Origin: Scytonematopsis contorta HA4267-MV1 | GTDB lineage: Bacteria; Cyanobacteriota; Cyanobacteriia; Cyanobacteriales; Nostocaceae | DNA length: 64,000 nt | Assembly: GCA_019359035.1 (NCBI GenBank) | Contig: JAHHIC010000031.1 | Span: forward strand, 175,828 to 239,827 | Reading direction: 5' to 3' | In this document: in pieces, positions 35,012-44,158 of the stretch | How the letters are laid out: every line of letters starts with the position of its first letter | Position numbering within the stretch: position 1 is the first letter of the stretch | Program-made: the position numbers and the translations under genes | Notes under the pieces: generated by a model | What the model saw: the letters and a program-made list of their open reading frames with translations, nothing else | Database searches by the model: none | What the model was told of the DNA's origin: nothing

Positions 35012-36190
35012 ATGGTGAATGATTTGTTGATGGATAATTGCAAACCAGTGTCGGATTTCAGCAGCAAGGGTTCAGTTGAATCTTTAGCCCTGCAATGGGC
35101 TAAAAAATACATGTACAACTTGGCTGTTGAAGAGAATGAAGAAACAAAAGACCCAAATGATTTAGCTGCAGTAGTATCTCAAGCTGGAAGAGAAAAAACT
35201 GCATATAAATTAACGGAATCTTTACGCAGCATCAGTGCCAAAGCTTGGAATAAAACTGAGGCATTGCTAGAGCGAGAGGTGAAGCGACATCGTATAAACC
35301 CTGCTTTGATAAACCCTTGGGAGATTGCGGCAGACTCTTTTGGAATTTATCAAAAAGCCTTGGATGTTTATAGACAACAAACAGTTTCTCGTCCTTTGTC
35401 TTTAGTGATGAAACTCGCGACTGAAGGCAACCCTATTTATGAGCAAGCACTGCAAGTTTATACTGAACAGGTCGCTCCTAGTCAGTTATCAACAGTAATT
35501 AGTTCGGAAATAGGAGCTGTAAGAAAAAAGTATACAAGTGTTGACCCTAGAGTTATTGGCTTTGTAAGTATGCAGTTTCATTACACAAGTCAGAGCTTGT
35601 TAGATATGCTTTCAAGCAGCGAACGTATTCTAGTTGGGGCGTACTTCAAAGTTATTGATGACCACTTGTATATGCCATTACAGCGTGCCTATGATGCTGC
35701 TGCTAATCATGATTATGACTCGAATGCTCTTGTAGCGGTTCAAAAGCTTTTGCCACCAAGCACGCAAATAGCTAAAAAAATTGCTGATAGGGTAATTCAG
35801 ATGTATCCAAACTACCGCTCTTACACTGGTCTGCTGAGTGAAAGTGTAGTCAAAATCTCTAGTATCCGGGATGTTGAAATGTTTCAAGTATATCTATGGG
35901 TATGCGCTCTGGAAGGAAATATCGCTGCTATTCAGCAAGAATTGTTTCCTTTGTGTGCCATGCTCTACCCGACATTAAATGTACAGTGGGAAATTGTTCG
36001 TCAAATGCTGTACTTGCTAGGGCAGTCCATTAGCGACATCCTTACACCAACAGAAGCAAATGCCTTGACTCCCTACTATCAGGTGATGTGGCATATGTTT
36101 TCTCCTGAAGTTTTTGGTGAGTTTGCCCTGCAAAAAAAATCTAACTCGACCGATAATGGTGAGCTTTGGGAAGCTTTGTTTGGTACGTAA
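35012..36190 (+). CDS. Protein of unknown function, intact paralogue of 33593-34594
   Basis: The 392-residue soluble, mostly helical protein has conserved blocks shared with its damaged neighbour: LALQWAKKYMYNLAV, AKAWNKTEALLEREVKRHRINPALINPWEIA, DPRVIGFVSMQFHYT, YFKVIDDHLYMPLQRAY, and a C-terminal EMFQVYLWVCALEGNIAAIQQELFPLCAMLYP. Between about 130 and 165 it carries an extra segment in which IYQKALDVYRQQ is repeated as IYEQALQVYTEQ; the neighbour has a single copy, so this is an internal duplication. No enzyme motif or membrane span is seen. I do not recognise the family. Upstream lies 400 bp of AT-rich DNA with a short STRR. Confidence 0.75.
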   Translation: MVNDLLMDNCKPVSDFSSKGSVESLALQWAKKYMYNLAVEENEETKDPNDLAAVVSQAGREKTAYKLTESLRSISAKAWNKTEALLEREVKRHRINPALINPWEIAADSFGIYQKALDVYRQQTVSRPLSLVMKLATEGNPIYEQALQVYTEQVAPSQLSTVISSEIGAVRKKYTSVDPRVIGFVSMQFHYTSQSLLDMLSSSERILVGAYFKVIDDHLYMPLQRAYDAAANHDYDSNALVAVQKLLPPSTQIAKKIADRVIQMYPNYRSYTGLLSESVVKISSIRDVEMFQVYLWVCALEGNIAAIQQELFPLCAMLYPTLNVQWEIVRQMLYLLGQSISDILTPTEANALTPYYQVMWHMFSPEVFGEFALQKKSNSTDNGELWEALFGT

Positions 36191-36500
36191 TAATGTTGCA
36201 AATACTCTTACAAGTTTTTCGGATATTTTATAAACATTTATGAAATTTCATCATCAAAGGTGATTTATTTTTCTGAAAATATGTATTGTCCATCCGAGTG
36301 TGCAATATTTTTGCTGTCACAATGACAACTGATAAACTGTCATTTTTATACTTTATTAGAGAATGAGTAATTGTGTGAATAAACGGCATTTTAAAGATTC
36401 ATTTAATTGCTTGTTTCCTGACACAAATTCTGATACTCTTATGACTTTCATCGTTTGTTTGCTCCCTACATGATGTCAATATATAGCAGATAACATGATA

Positions 36501-36677
36501 ATGACGAATAAGAAATGGGCTGTAAAACGTATTACTGTTAACTTAGCTGCACAGGAGGCAGAAAAACTGGAAAGGTATTGTCAACAGACGGGTAGACCAG
36601 CAACCGATGTGATTCGGGAACTTATCCGCAGTTTACCCCCATCAGAGGAAGTGAAAGATGGTAACTACCTACATTAA
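36501..36677 (+). CDS. Ribbon-helix-helix (CopG-like) small protein
   Basis: The product of about 58 residues has the pattern of an RHH DNA-binding domain: the beta-strand KRITVNLAAQEA, helix EKLERYCQQTG, turn RPATD, helix VIRELIRSLP. Such proteins are often antitoxins or small repressors. No toxin gene is next to it, so it may be an orphan or a regulator. ATG 36501 begins nearest to the domain; an ATG two codons upstream (36495) is equally possible. Confidence 0.65.
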   Translation: MTNKKWAVKRITVNLAAQEAEKLERYCQQTGRPATDVIRELIRSLPPSEEVKDGNYLH

Positions 36678-36894
36678 AGCTAATTGCAATCCATATGTGG
36701 GTTTAAAAAAAGTCGTCTTGCTAGTTCACATTAGTCTCCATCGTTTTTTGTATCGTATTCAAGGTAAATGTTGACTTCTGACTTGTGACCGTTAGCTCTA
36801 AACCAACACCGAACACTCAGCAAATAAGAATAAAGAGCTTCATTCCGACACCAAGCCAGTTACAATTTGTAAAGAATTTAAAAGGAAGGACGGA

Positions 36895-38337
36895 ATGCGA
36901 GTTGCAATCGTAGGTGCGGGGCTTGCTGGGCTAGCATGTGCCGTTGATTTGGCTGATGCTGGTTGTGAAGTCCAGATATTTGAGTCCCGTCCATTTGTTG
37001 GTGGCAAGGTGGGCAGTTGGGTTGATGCAGATGGCAATCACGTGGAAATGGGTTTGCACGTATTTTTTGGCTGCTATTACCAGCTGTTTGAGTTAATGAA
37101 AAAAGTCGGAGCATCTAATAACCTGCGTTCTAAGGAACATACCCATACTTTTATTAATAAAGGTGGGCGTACGGGGACTTTAGATTTTCGCTTCCTCACA
37201 GGTGCCCCATTTAATGGATTAAAAGCCTTTTTCACGACTAACCAGCTTTCTTTACAGGATAAAGTGCAAAATTCCATCGCCCTTGCGACTAGTCCAGTGG
37301 TGCGGGGACTAGTAGATTTTGATGGGGCGATGAAACAAATTCGTAATTTGGATAAAATTAGCTTTGCGGATTGGTTTCGCAGTCATGGTGGTAATGACGG
37401 CAGCATCAAACGGATGTGGAACCCTATTGCTTACGCCTTAGGTTTTATCGATTGTGAGAACATTTCCGCACGATGTATGTTGACAATTTTCCAATTTTTT
37501 GCAACTAGAACCGAGGCTTCGATGTTGCGAATGTTGGAAGGTTCCCCTCATGAGTACTTGCACAAACCAATTTTGGATTATTTAGAAGCTAGGGGTACGA
37601 AAATTTATACCCGTAGACGGGTGCGAGAAGTTCAGTTTACTGGGGACGGAGATGCAACAAAAGTTACGGGAATAGTTGTTGCCAATGGCGAGGAAGAGGA
37701 AACTATCACCGCTGATGCTTATCTTGCGGCTTGTGACATTCCTGGTATCCACCGTCTTTTACCTCCCGATTGGCGCAAGTGGTCGGAGTTTGACAATATT
37801 TATAAGTTAGAGGCTGTTCCTGTAGCAACGGTGCAGCTACGGTTTGATGGTTGGGTAACGGAGTTGCACGATGCAGAAAAACGTAAACAATTACAATCAG
37901 CGGTAGGGTTAGATAATTTGTTGTATACCCCCGATGCTGATTTTTCCTGCTTTGCGGATTTAGCATTAACAAGTCCTGCGGATTATTACCGTGAAGGGCA
38001 AGGTTCTTTGTTACAGTTAGTATTAACGCCAGGAGACCCATTTATTAAGAAAAGTAATGAGGAAATTGCACAACATGTTTTAGCGCAAGTGCATGAATTA
38101 TTTCCTTCGTCCAGAGACTTGAACATGAGTTGGTACAGCGTGGTTAAATTAGCGCAATCCCTTTACCGGGAAGCTCCAGGGATGGATATTTATCGTCCCG
38201 ACCAGAAAACACCTGTAGATAATTTTTTCTTGGCGGGTAGTTATACCCAGCAAGATTATATCGATAGTATGGAGGGTGCGACGATTTCCGGTAGAAGGGC
38301 AGCTAAGGTGATTTTGGAAAATATAAAAAAATCATGA
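36895..38337 (+). CDS. zds: Zeta-carotene desaturase (plant-type CrtQ/Zds)
   Basis: The 480-residue flavoenzyme converts zeta-carotene to lycopene in the cyanobacterial/plant carotenoid route. Seen: the N-terminal dinucleotide-binding motif [21 protein letters not shown] (GxGxxG), the conserved [34 protein letters not shown], and the C-terminal FAD motif [28 protein letters not shown]. The plant-type signature distinguishes it from bacterial CrtI. AAGGAAGG lies just before the ATG. An SRPBCC gene follows in the same direction 40 bp later, a pairing also known in Synechocystis. Confidence 0.95.
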   Translation: MRVAIVGAGLAGLACAVDLADAGCEVQIFESRPFVGGKVGSWVDADGNHVEMGLHVFFGCYYQLFELMKKVGASNNLRSKEHTHTFINKGGRTGTLDFRFLTGAPFNGLKAFFTTNQLSLQDKVQNSIALATSPVVRGLVDFDGAMKQIRNLDKISFADWFRSHGGNDGSIKRMWNPIAYALGFIDCENISARCMLTIFQFFATRTEASMLRMLEGSPHEYLHKPILDYLEARGTKIYTRRRVREVQFTGDGDATKVTGIVVANGEEEETITADAYLAACDIPGIHRLLPPDWRKWSEFDNIYKLEAVPVATVQLRFDGWVTELHDAEKRKQLQSAVGLDNLLYTPDADFSCFADLALTSPADYYREGQGSLLQLVLTPGDPFIKKSNEEIAQHVLAQVHELFPSSRDLNMSWYSVVKLAQSLYREAPGMDIYRPDQKTPVDNFFLAGSYTQQDYIDSMEGATISGRRAAKVILENIKKS

Positions 38338-38377
38338 GTTTCCTTTGAAAAGCCAAAATAAATAAGAGAGCAAACTA

Positions 38378-38824
38378 ATGTCTGACTGGTTAGAGCATAG
38401 CGTACAGGTTGAAGTAGAGGCTCCTATTGATTTGGTCTGGAGTCTTTGGTCTGATTTAGAACAAATGCCTCGCTGGATGAAGTGGATTGAATCGGTAACC
38501 ATATCCAAGGATAATCCAGATATTTCCATTTGGAAGCTCAACACTGGGGGTTTGGAATTTACTTGGAAATCCCGAATGTTAAAGGTTATTCCTAATCAAA
38601 TTATCCAGTGGGAATCTGTTGATGGCTTACCTAATCGTGGTGCTGTAAGGTTTTATGACCGTCATACCAGCAGTATCGTTAAACTTTCTGTTGCTTATGC
38701 AATTCCTGGTATCTTGGGAAAACTCATGGACAATTTGTTTTTGGGACGTGCTGTAGAAAACACTCTACAAGCAAATATGAATAGGTTCAAGGAATATGCT
38801 CAAAATGTTAAATCTTCTGGGTAA
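38378..38824 (+). CDS. SRPBCC (START-like) family protein paired with zds
   Basis: The 148-residue protein is a helix-grip-fold (Polyketide_cyc/SRPBCC) domain: LEHSVQVEVEAPIDLVWSLWSDLEQMPRWMKWI is the family start, and PNQIIQWESVDGLPNRGAVRFYD the central strands. Such domains bind hydrophobic ligands. Its constant place behind zds suggests a role in carotenoid handling, but that is inference from context. Only 40 bp separate it from zds, so co-transcription is likely. The stop codon runs into ggtaatt repeats. Confidence 0.85.
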   Translation: MSDWLEHSVQVEVEAPIDLVWSLWSDLEQMPRWMKWIESVTISKDNPDISIWKLNTGGLEFTWKSRMLKVIPNQIIQWESVDGLPNRGAVRFYDRHTSSIVKLSVAYAIPGILGKLMDNLFLGRAVENTLQANMNRFKEYAQNVKSSG

Positions 38825-38945
38825 TTGGTAATTGGGAATTGTGAATTGGTAATTGTGAATTGGTAATTGGGAATTGGTAATTGGTAATTGGGAATTGGTA
38901 ATTGGTAATTGGTAATTGCTTTCCCCATTCCCCATTCCCAATTCT
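38822..38945. repeat. STRR, ggtaatt/gggaatt heptamers
   Basis: About 110 bp of heptamers fill the gap between the SRPBCC gene and the convergent ferredoxin gene, which starts on the other strand. Confidence 0.85.
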
Positions 38946-38948
38946 CTA

Positions 38949-39188
38949 TCACCAAGTTGGGTCACTAAATAAATTGATTGTCATTTCTTTGCGTCCTGCT
39001 GGTATCGAACTAATACAAGCACGAATAATATTTCCATCTTCTACTTCTACGGTGCAAGCGTGACATGAACCCATTAAACATCCTGTGGGAATGAATACTC
39101 CGGCTTTGTCTGCCACATCTAGTAAGGATTCTCCCACTTCGGCATTTACGGTAATATCATCGGGTAAAAAACGGACGCGAACACTCAT
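38949..39188 (-). CDS. Short [2Fe-2S] ferredoxin-like protein
   Basis: The 79-residue protein has the beta-grasp start (VRVRFLPDDITVNAEVGESLLDVADKAG) and Cys ligands C37, C42, C45 and C58 (GCLMGSCHACTVE and RACIS), spaced x4, x2 and x12. The last spacing is much shorter than the roughly x29 of photosynthetic ferredoxins, so this is a distinct, short class. It ends in NLFSDPTW. It probably carries electrons for a specific partner, unknown from context; the neighbours are the zds pair and cobQ. Confidence 0.88.
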   Translation of the reverse strand: MSVRVRFLPDDITVNAEVGESLLDVADKAGVFIPTGCLMGSCHACTVEVEDGNIIRACISSIPAGRKEMTINLFSDPTW

Positions 39189-39194
39189 GATTTG

Positions 39195-39457
39195 TTAATG
39201 GTTGACTGTTGACTGTTGACGGTTGACGGTTGACTGGTGACTGTTGACGGTTGCTAAATTGCAATATTTATCACTATACAAAATACAAGTAAAAAAAGGA
39301 GGTTGCTTTGTCGTTCCTCGACTCCCTAATAGGGAGCGCTTCACAAAGAACGCAATGCCAGAAAAGTATTTAAAAGTCAACACTCAACACTCACCAGTCA
39401 ACACTCACCAGTCAACAGTCAACAGTCAACAGTCAACATTCACCAGTCAACAGCCAA
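39195..39457. repeat. STRRs (ttgactg, ttgacgg, agtcaac) in the ferredoxin-cobQ gap
   Basis: Two runs, 39195-39252 and 39375-39457, are in opposite orientation and could pair in RNA. Between them lies about 120 bp of non-repeat sequence with no recognised gene. Confidence 0.7.
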
Positions 39458-40936
39458 CTATGACAACAAAGGTGTCAAGTCTAAGTGTCGTTCTACTTCG
39501 GTAGCTAGACTATCTAAAATACCTTCGCGCTGTTCTCGGTAATTGGCAACCCCTGTTGGTAATGAGTTTAAACCTCTTTGTTGACGCAGACGATTTAACC
39601 ATGCACGTCTCCAAGCTCCGTTGTCAAATATACCGTGAAGGTATGTACCCCAAATTGATTGACAATTATCTACTAAACCTAAATTCCCGTCGTCAAATAA
39701 GGGATGGTAGGATTGGGCTTCTGATGGTAATGTTTCTACACGTGAACGTCCGTTATGAATTTCAAAGCCGCTAACGGGTAAGCCAACTTGGGGATAATTT
39801 GAAGTGACTTGACGCTGACGAGCAATTTTTTGTCCGGTAATGACTGTGCGGATAGGCAGTAGCCCTAATCCTTGAAATCTACCAGCTTGTCCTTCTATTC
39901 CTTCTGGGTCAGCAATTATTTGTCCTAACATTTGGAACCCACCACAAATTCCCATTACTGTACCCCCAGCAGCAGCGTAATGTTGAATTTGTTCTGCCAT
40001 ACCGCTTTTTTGTAGCAGTATCATGTCATGAACTGTGGTTTTTGTACCTGGTAAAATTACGGCGTCTGGATGCCCTAAATCTTGTTTAGGATTTACGTAC
40101 TTCACGTTTACTGATGACTCTGATTCAAGAGGGTCAAAATCTGTAAAGTTAGAAATTCTTGGTAAGCGAATAACGGCAACGTTAAGTTGACTTTGAGACT
40201 TTTGAGGTTTTCTTTCTAGTAAATCAAGGGAATCTTCCGCCGGAAATATATGTTCCATGTAAGGAATAACACCCAAAACAGGAATTCCAGTGCGTTCTTC
40301 TAACCATTTGATACCAGGGTCTAGAATCGAACGTTGACCCCGGAATTTGTTAATTACTACACCTTTTATCAGGGCACGCTCTTCAGGTTCTAGTAGCTCT
40401 AAAGTTCCTACAACGTGAGCAAAAGCACCTCCTCGCTCAATATCTACAACCAGGATTGTAGAAGCGTTTAAATGCTTTGCGACCCTCATGTTAGTTAAAT
40501 CACGGTGTTTGAGATTAATTTCTGCAGGGCTACCCGCACCTTCGCTGATAATTAAATCAAATTCAGTTTGTAGATACTGTAAAGATTCTTCGATGGAACG
40601 CCAACCGAGTTCAAAATACTGCTCGTAGTAATCTGCTGCGCTTACCTTCCCGACAGGTTTACCTTTGATAATAACTTGGGAGGTCATATCGCCTTGAGGC
40701 TTAAGTAAAATTGGGTTCATTTCCACTAAAGGGGAAATACCCGCAGCCCAAGCTTGTACCGCTTGAGCATAACCAATTTCTCCACCACTGGTCGTCACAT
40801 AAGCATTTAAAGCCATATTTTGACCTTTAAAAGGGGCAACTCGCCAACCACGTCGCGATAAAATACGACAAATTGCCGCAGTTAAAAGTGATTTTCCAGC
40901 ATGGGATGTGGTTCCCACTACCATAATTGCTTTCAT
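39458..40936 (-). CDS. cobQ: Cobyric acid synthase
   Basis: The 492-residue enzyme amidates adenosylcobyrinic a,c-diamide at four positions to give cobyric acid in cobalamin (or pseudocobalamin) synthesis. The N-terminal half is a dethiobiotin-synthetase-like ATPase domain (VVGTTSHAGKSLLTAAICRIL, with the P-loop; FKGQNMALNAYVT). The C-terminal half is a class I glutaminase-like domain with the nucleophile Cys in GICGGFQMLGQ and a His in WGTYLHGIFDN. Length is normal. It is a single gene here; a repeat-rich 330-bp region lies upstream, and no cobalamin riboswitch is visible in it. Confidence 0.95.
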   Translation of the reverse strand: MKAIMVVGTTSHAGKSLLTAAICRILSRRGWRVAPFKGQNMALNAYVTTSGGEIGYAQAVQAWAAGISPLVEMNPILLKPQGDMTSQVIIKGKPVGKVSAADYYEQYFELGWRSIEESLQYLQTEFDLIISEGAGSPAEINLKHRDLTNMRVAKHLNASTILVVDIERGGAFAHVVGTLELLEPEERALIKGVVINKFRGQRSILDPGIKWLEERTGIPVLGVIPYMEHIFPAEDSLDLLERKPQKSQSQLNVAVIRLPRISNFTDFDPLESESSVNVKYVNPKQDLGHPDAVILPGTKTTVHDMILLQKSGMAEQIQHYAAAGGTVMGICGGFQMLGQIIADPEGIEGQAGRFQGLGLLPIRTVITGQKIARQRQVTSNYPQVGLPVSGFEIHNGRSRVETLPSEAQSYHPLFDDGNLGLVDNCQSIWGTYLHGIFDNGAWRRAWLNRLRQQRGLNSLPTGVANYREQREGILDSLATEVERHLDLTPLLS

Positions 40937-41262
40937 AATTAATTTTCTTTTGTGAGATTAGGGGTGAAAAAAGAAAAAGGCAGAAGGCAGGAGGCAGATG
41001 GCAGAAGGTAATAAATATAGGAATTATGACCTCAGACGATTAAATAAGTTAAATGAGCGTGAAGTTATATACTCCAATGATTTAAAAGCAGTGAGGGTTT
41101 CATCCCCCAATGTATTTGCATTTATCAGTATTTTTCTTCCTTCTGCCATCTGCCATCTGCCATCTGCCATCTGCCATCATTTTGACTTCTCCTCTTGTTA
41201 GTAGAGCCTTCGCTTTGTATTGTTCCCTTTTCACCCCTAATACTAACTTTTCATTAAAAAAT
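40937..41262. other. Intergenic region with tctgcca STRR
   Basis: Contains aggcagaaggcaggaggcag-like repeats (about 40979-41007) and a tctgcca heptamer array at 41140-41180, in opposite orientation. No gene found. Confidence 0.55.
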
Positions 41263-41664
41263 CTAAAATGGTAGCCGAAACCACCTAGTGACCGCATCAC
41301 TTACGTAATCTTGCCATGTTGGTTGACGCCACCTTTTTTGTAATTTTTCCACCAGTAGACGACCAAGGGGAGTAAGGCGGAAACTATCTGTTATTCCTTG
41401 TCCATCAACTTCGCGTCGCAGTATTCCCACTTGAATTAACCAAACTAGGGCATTATCTACTGCTAATTCCGACATCATACGTTTAGTATAGGCATTTTTT
41501 ACACCAGCATTCCCAGAAATTGCGTTCATTGGCACGCGGTCGTTACGCATTTCTTCAAATAAACTGGCATTGAAGGGAGAAGAAATCAACGAACGCTCCG
41601 CTCTTTCTAAAGTTTGTGGGCTATAAGATAAGCTTTTGGACGTTTGGGTATCTACTACAGACAT
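41263..41664 (-). CDS. Cyanobacterial protein of unknown function, winged-helix-like C-terminus
   Basis: The 133-residue protein has a helical N-terminal half (SPQTLERAERSLISSPFNASLFEEMR) and a C-terminal half that looks like a winged helix (DNALVWLIQVGILRREVDGQGITDSFRLTPLGRLLVEKL). It ends in WFRLPF. It resembles what is, from memory, the Npun_F0494 family of cyanobacteria, which has no known function. An AGGAGG lies 4-9 bp before the ATG on this strand. DNA binding is possible from the wing pattern but not shown. Confidence 0.7.
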   Translation of the reverse strand: MSVVDTQTSKSLSYSPQTLERAERSLISSPFNASLFEEMRNDRVPMNAISGNAGVKNAYTKRMMSELAVDNALVWLIQVGILRREVDGQGITDSFRLTPLGRLLVEKLQKRWRQPTWQDYVSDAVTRWFRLPF

Positions 41665-41760
41665 TTTTAGGAGGTTTTTGTTTGATTACAAGCTTAACAC
41701 CTACAAATAATCTGGAAAAATCTACCAATAACTGGTATTTTCAGCTTTTTTTCCAGTGCC

Positions 41761-41786
41761 GGGGCTAGCCGTTTCGGTGAAACCCC
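41761..41786 (-). other. Hairpin 21 bp downstream of the TnpB-like fragment
   Basis: On the minus strand the sequence forms GTTTC-acc-GAAAC (41771-41783) nested inside an outer GGGG/CCCC pair. Its position just after the stop resembles the right-end hairpin or guide-RNA region of IS200/IS605 elements. Confidence 0.45.
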
Positions 41787-41806
41787 TTTAAAATCGTAAC
41801 CTTGCT

Positions 41807-42556
41807 TCAAGCTGTTTCTACAAGGGTAGAAGTCACAGTAACTTTTCCCCTTTTGCGTTTAGCTTTTTTAGGGCTATCCTCAATCAAGGAATCCTTTAAG
41901 AACCGTAACACGGTATCAGGTTGAAACAATCGCGGTCTGCGGATAGAGTATTTTCTTAACCAGTTAGAAATTTTACGCCATCCTCCCGCGAAACCTCCAT
42001 CTTTTAAATCCTCTGGTGCAAAAAATGGAGAAAGAGTTTTTAACCACGAATGGGGGATATACTCTTTGAAACCCAAAGCTCTTCTAGCAATAACCATTGC
42101 GGCAGATGAAGCACTATTTAGTCCATATTTAGCCATATATTTGACCATTCCGATGACACTGGTCATATATGGGTTAACAAACTTTACTTCAATACCATAT
42201 TTTTCGGCTCTGACAACTAAGAAACTACGAAATTTATCATAAATAAAACCTGAAAGCATCCGATTATAGAGTTTTGAACCACTATGACGTAGCTGAGACT
42301 TTTTGGCTGAAAAATCTAAATTCTCGCAAGCAATAGGGCATTGATATATTTCTGCCAATCTCACAATTTCACAAACAATATCTCTCAGTATTGCCTCATT
42401 CTGACCTGTTGTTCCTGCTGGAATTGCCCAAGTTAAAACAACTTGTTTTCCCTGAAATCGCAATGGATTTCCATCACGTTTTATATAAATAATATCGATA
42501 GTTTCTGCATTTAAATCAATACCAATACAACCATTTTTTAAACTACTGATATACAT
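41807..42556 (-). mobile_element. RuvC-only TnpB-related protein (IS200/IS605 OrfB type), N-terminally truncated
   Basis: The 249-residue frame starts directly at the RuvC-I motif (GCIGIDLN, Asp14), then has RuvC-II (IACENLDFS, Glu78) and a C-terminal block NPYMTSVIGMVKYMAKYGLNSASSAAMVIARRALGFKEYIP. TnpB proteins usually have roughly 170-200 further residues upstream; here an in-frame stop lies six codons before the ATG. The CxxC zinc ribbon is missing and no clear RuvC-III Asp is visible in the AAMVIARR block. A related TnpB-like subfamily shares that block. No tnpA is nearby. It is either a remnant or a stand-alone RuvC protein. Confidence 0.7.
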
Positions 42557-42769
42557 AATAATCGCTTGATATTATAATGCATCAAACTGCTTGATTGATG
42601 ATGGTTATAACTAAATTGACAATATAGGCGTTTTTACAGTGTTTTACCGGAAATTACCAGTTTTTTCTGACTCTGGAAGCAACAGTCAGTTCTAATGAAC
42701 AATGACCAGAAATGTAAATTAATGTAAAATTTCAAGTACATTGATTAGTTCATAACAGGGAAGTGAAAC

Positions 42770-43207
42770 ATGCCTTTAGCAATTGGTACGGACGCACCTG
42801 CATTTACCGCGAAAGACACTAATGGAAATACTGTATCCTTATCTGACTTTAAAGGTAAAACGGTAGTTTTGTATTTCTACCCAAAAGATGACACCCCAGG
42901 CTGCACAAAACAAGCCTGTAGTTTTCGTGATGCACAGCCAGAATATAAAGGTAAAGATGTAGTAGTTTTGGGAGTGAGTGCAGATGATGAAGCTTCTCAT
43001 CAAGCTTTCACTCAGAAATATAGCCTTAATTTCCCCTTAATAGCTGACACCAATCAAAGCATCATCAAAGCCTATGATGTAGATGGTGGCGGATATGCGA
43101 AGCGCGTTACCTTTGTAATAGACGGCAACGGCAAAATTACTCATGTGGACTCCAGCGTAAATACAGCGACTCACGCGAACGACGTTTTAGCTGCATTAGC
43201 CATGTAG
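42770..43207 (+). CDS. prxQ: Thiol peroxidase, BCP/PrxQ-type peroxiredoxin
   Basis: The 145-residue enzyme reduces peroxides with thioredoxin as reductant. The peroxidatic Cys45 and resolving Cys50 lie in TPGCTKQACSFRD, the five-residue spacing of atypical 2-Cys PrxQ. Further family marks are YFYPKDDTPG, VVLGVSADD and DVDGGGYAKRVTFVID. Length fits. The stop codon TAG is the second to fourth base of a gtagagacgcgat palindrome (43204-43227), so a dispersed repeat defines the C-terminus. An AGGGAAG ribosome site precedes the ATG. Confidence 0.93.
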   Translation: MPLAIGTDAPAFTAKDTNGNTVSLSDFKGKTVVLYFYPKDDTPGCTKQACSFRDAQPEYKGKDVVVLGVSADDEASHQAFTQKYSLNFPLIADTNQSIIKAYDVDGGGYAKRVTFVIDGNGKITHVDSSVNTATHANDVLAALAM

Positions 43208-43240
43208 AGACGCGATAAATCGCGTCTCCGCGTCTCCACC
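43204..43240. repeat. gtagagacgcgat palindrome at the prxQ stop
   Basis: Arms gtagagacgcgat and atcgcgtctc, followed by a second cgcgtctccacc. It is the same family as the in-frame insert in sufD at 18090. Confidence 0.75.
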
Positions 43241-43272
43241 CTTGATTGTGGGGTGGGCATCCCTGCCCGCCC

Positions 43273-43616
43273 ATTGGTCATTTTTGATAACCCCACCCAT
43301 TGGTCATTGTTTGATAACCCCACCCATTGGTCATTGTTTGATAACCCCAACCATTGGTCATTGTTTGATAACCCCACCCATTGGTCATTGTTTGATAACC
43401 CCACCCATTGGTCATTGTTTGATAACCCCACCCATTGGTCATTGTTTGATAACCCCGCCCATTGGTCATTGTTTGATAACCCCGCCCATTGGTCATTGTT
43501 TGATAACCCCACCCATTGGTCATTGTTTGATAACCCCACCCATTGGTCATTGTTTGATAACCCCACCCATTGGTCATTGTTTGATAACCCCGCCCATTGT
43601 TCGATAACCCCGGCGA
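43273..43616. repeat. 27-bp minisatellite, 12 units
   Basis: One 26-bp unit (43273-43298) and eleven 27-bp units (43299-43595) of attggtcattgtttgataac + ccYRccc, then a decayed partial copy. Units differ only at a few bases near the end (cac/caa/cgc). Because 27 is a multiple of three and the unit has few stops, several frames on both strands stay open; these are not genes. Confidence 0.95.
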
Positions 43617-43690
43617 ATAGAATTCGCGGCTACACAAGGAAAACCCACCTGCGTGGGTTAATTAATGTAGCGATTGATTAATTACGTTTG

Positions 43691-44107
43691 CTAATTAGAA
43701 GGCCCAACAATTACAGGACTAGCAGAAGGAGTAGTCGGTACTATGGGTGCTACAGGAACCAGGGTGTTACTGGTGCAATATTGTTGGTTTTGTGGAATTT
43801 GACACCATCTTTTTCGCTGTTGGGCTTGTAATTCACTAATAGAATCTCCTGTGGGAATGCTTTGTTGCAAATTAAGATTAGTCAAACCACCATTTTGCAA
43901 TTGCAGCATCAAATTCATCATGTTAGAAGTCGGATTTGATTCAACCCCTCCGTTTATCGGGTCATTACCACCAAAACCTTGATTTAAAGTAGGTAAAGCA
44001 TTTGCACCAGCAGATTGAGCAAAGCTAGCGCTGGGTACAAATAAACCAGCAATACTAAAACTAGCCACAGCTCCAACTAATAACTTGGAAACAAACGAGA
44101 TTTTCAT
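43691..44107 (-). CDS. Small secreted protein, function unknown
   Basis: The 138-residue protein has a good signal peptide (KLLVGAVASFSIAGLFVPSASFAQ, cleavage after AFAQ-like SFAQ). The mature part is low in charge, Asn/Gln/Gly-rich in the middle (NMMNLMLQLQNGGLTNLNLQQ), with two Cys (RWCQIPQNQQYC) that may pair, and a Pro/Val/Thr/Ser-rich tail. No family recognised. It lies downstream of the ABC exporter genes on the same strand (52 bp gap) and may share their transcript. Confidence 0.6.
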   Translation of the reverse strand: MKISFVSKLLVGAVASFSIAGLFVPSASFAQSAGANALPTLNQGFGGNDPINGGVESNPTSNMMNLMLQLQNGGLTNLNLQQSIPTGDSISELQAQQRKRWCQIPQNQQYCTSNTLVPVAPIVPTTPSASPVIVGPSN

Positions 44108-44158
44108 ACAGTTTAGCCCCTCTAAGTAGACAGTAAATAAATTATGTATCTTTCTATC

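Noticed and set aside
36501..36677. Toxin-antitoxin pair
   Set aside because: The RHH protein lacks a neighbouring toxin frame; the next gene is zds, 218 bp away.
40937..41262. Cobalamin riboswitch upstream of cobQ
   Set aside because: The region is mostly short repeats and the conserved B12-box was not seen.
43171..43681. Long frames in both strands of the minisatellite (131, 142, 121 and 119 residues)
   Set aside because: All are translations of the 27-bp unit in different frames, with no ribosome site or family; one overlaps prxQ antisense. They are repeat artefacts.
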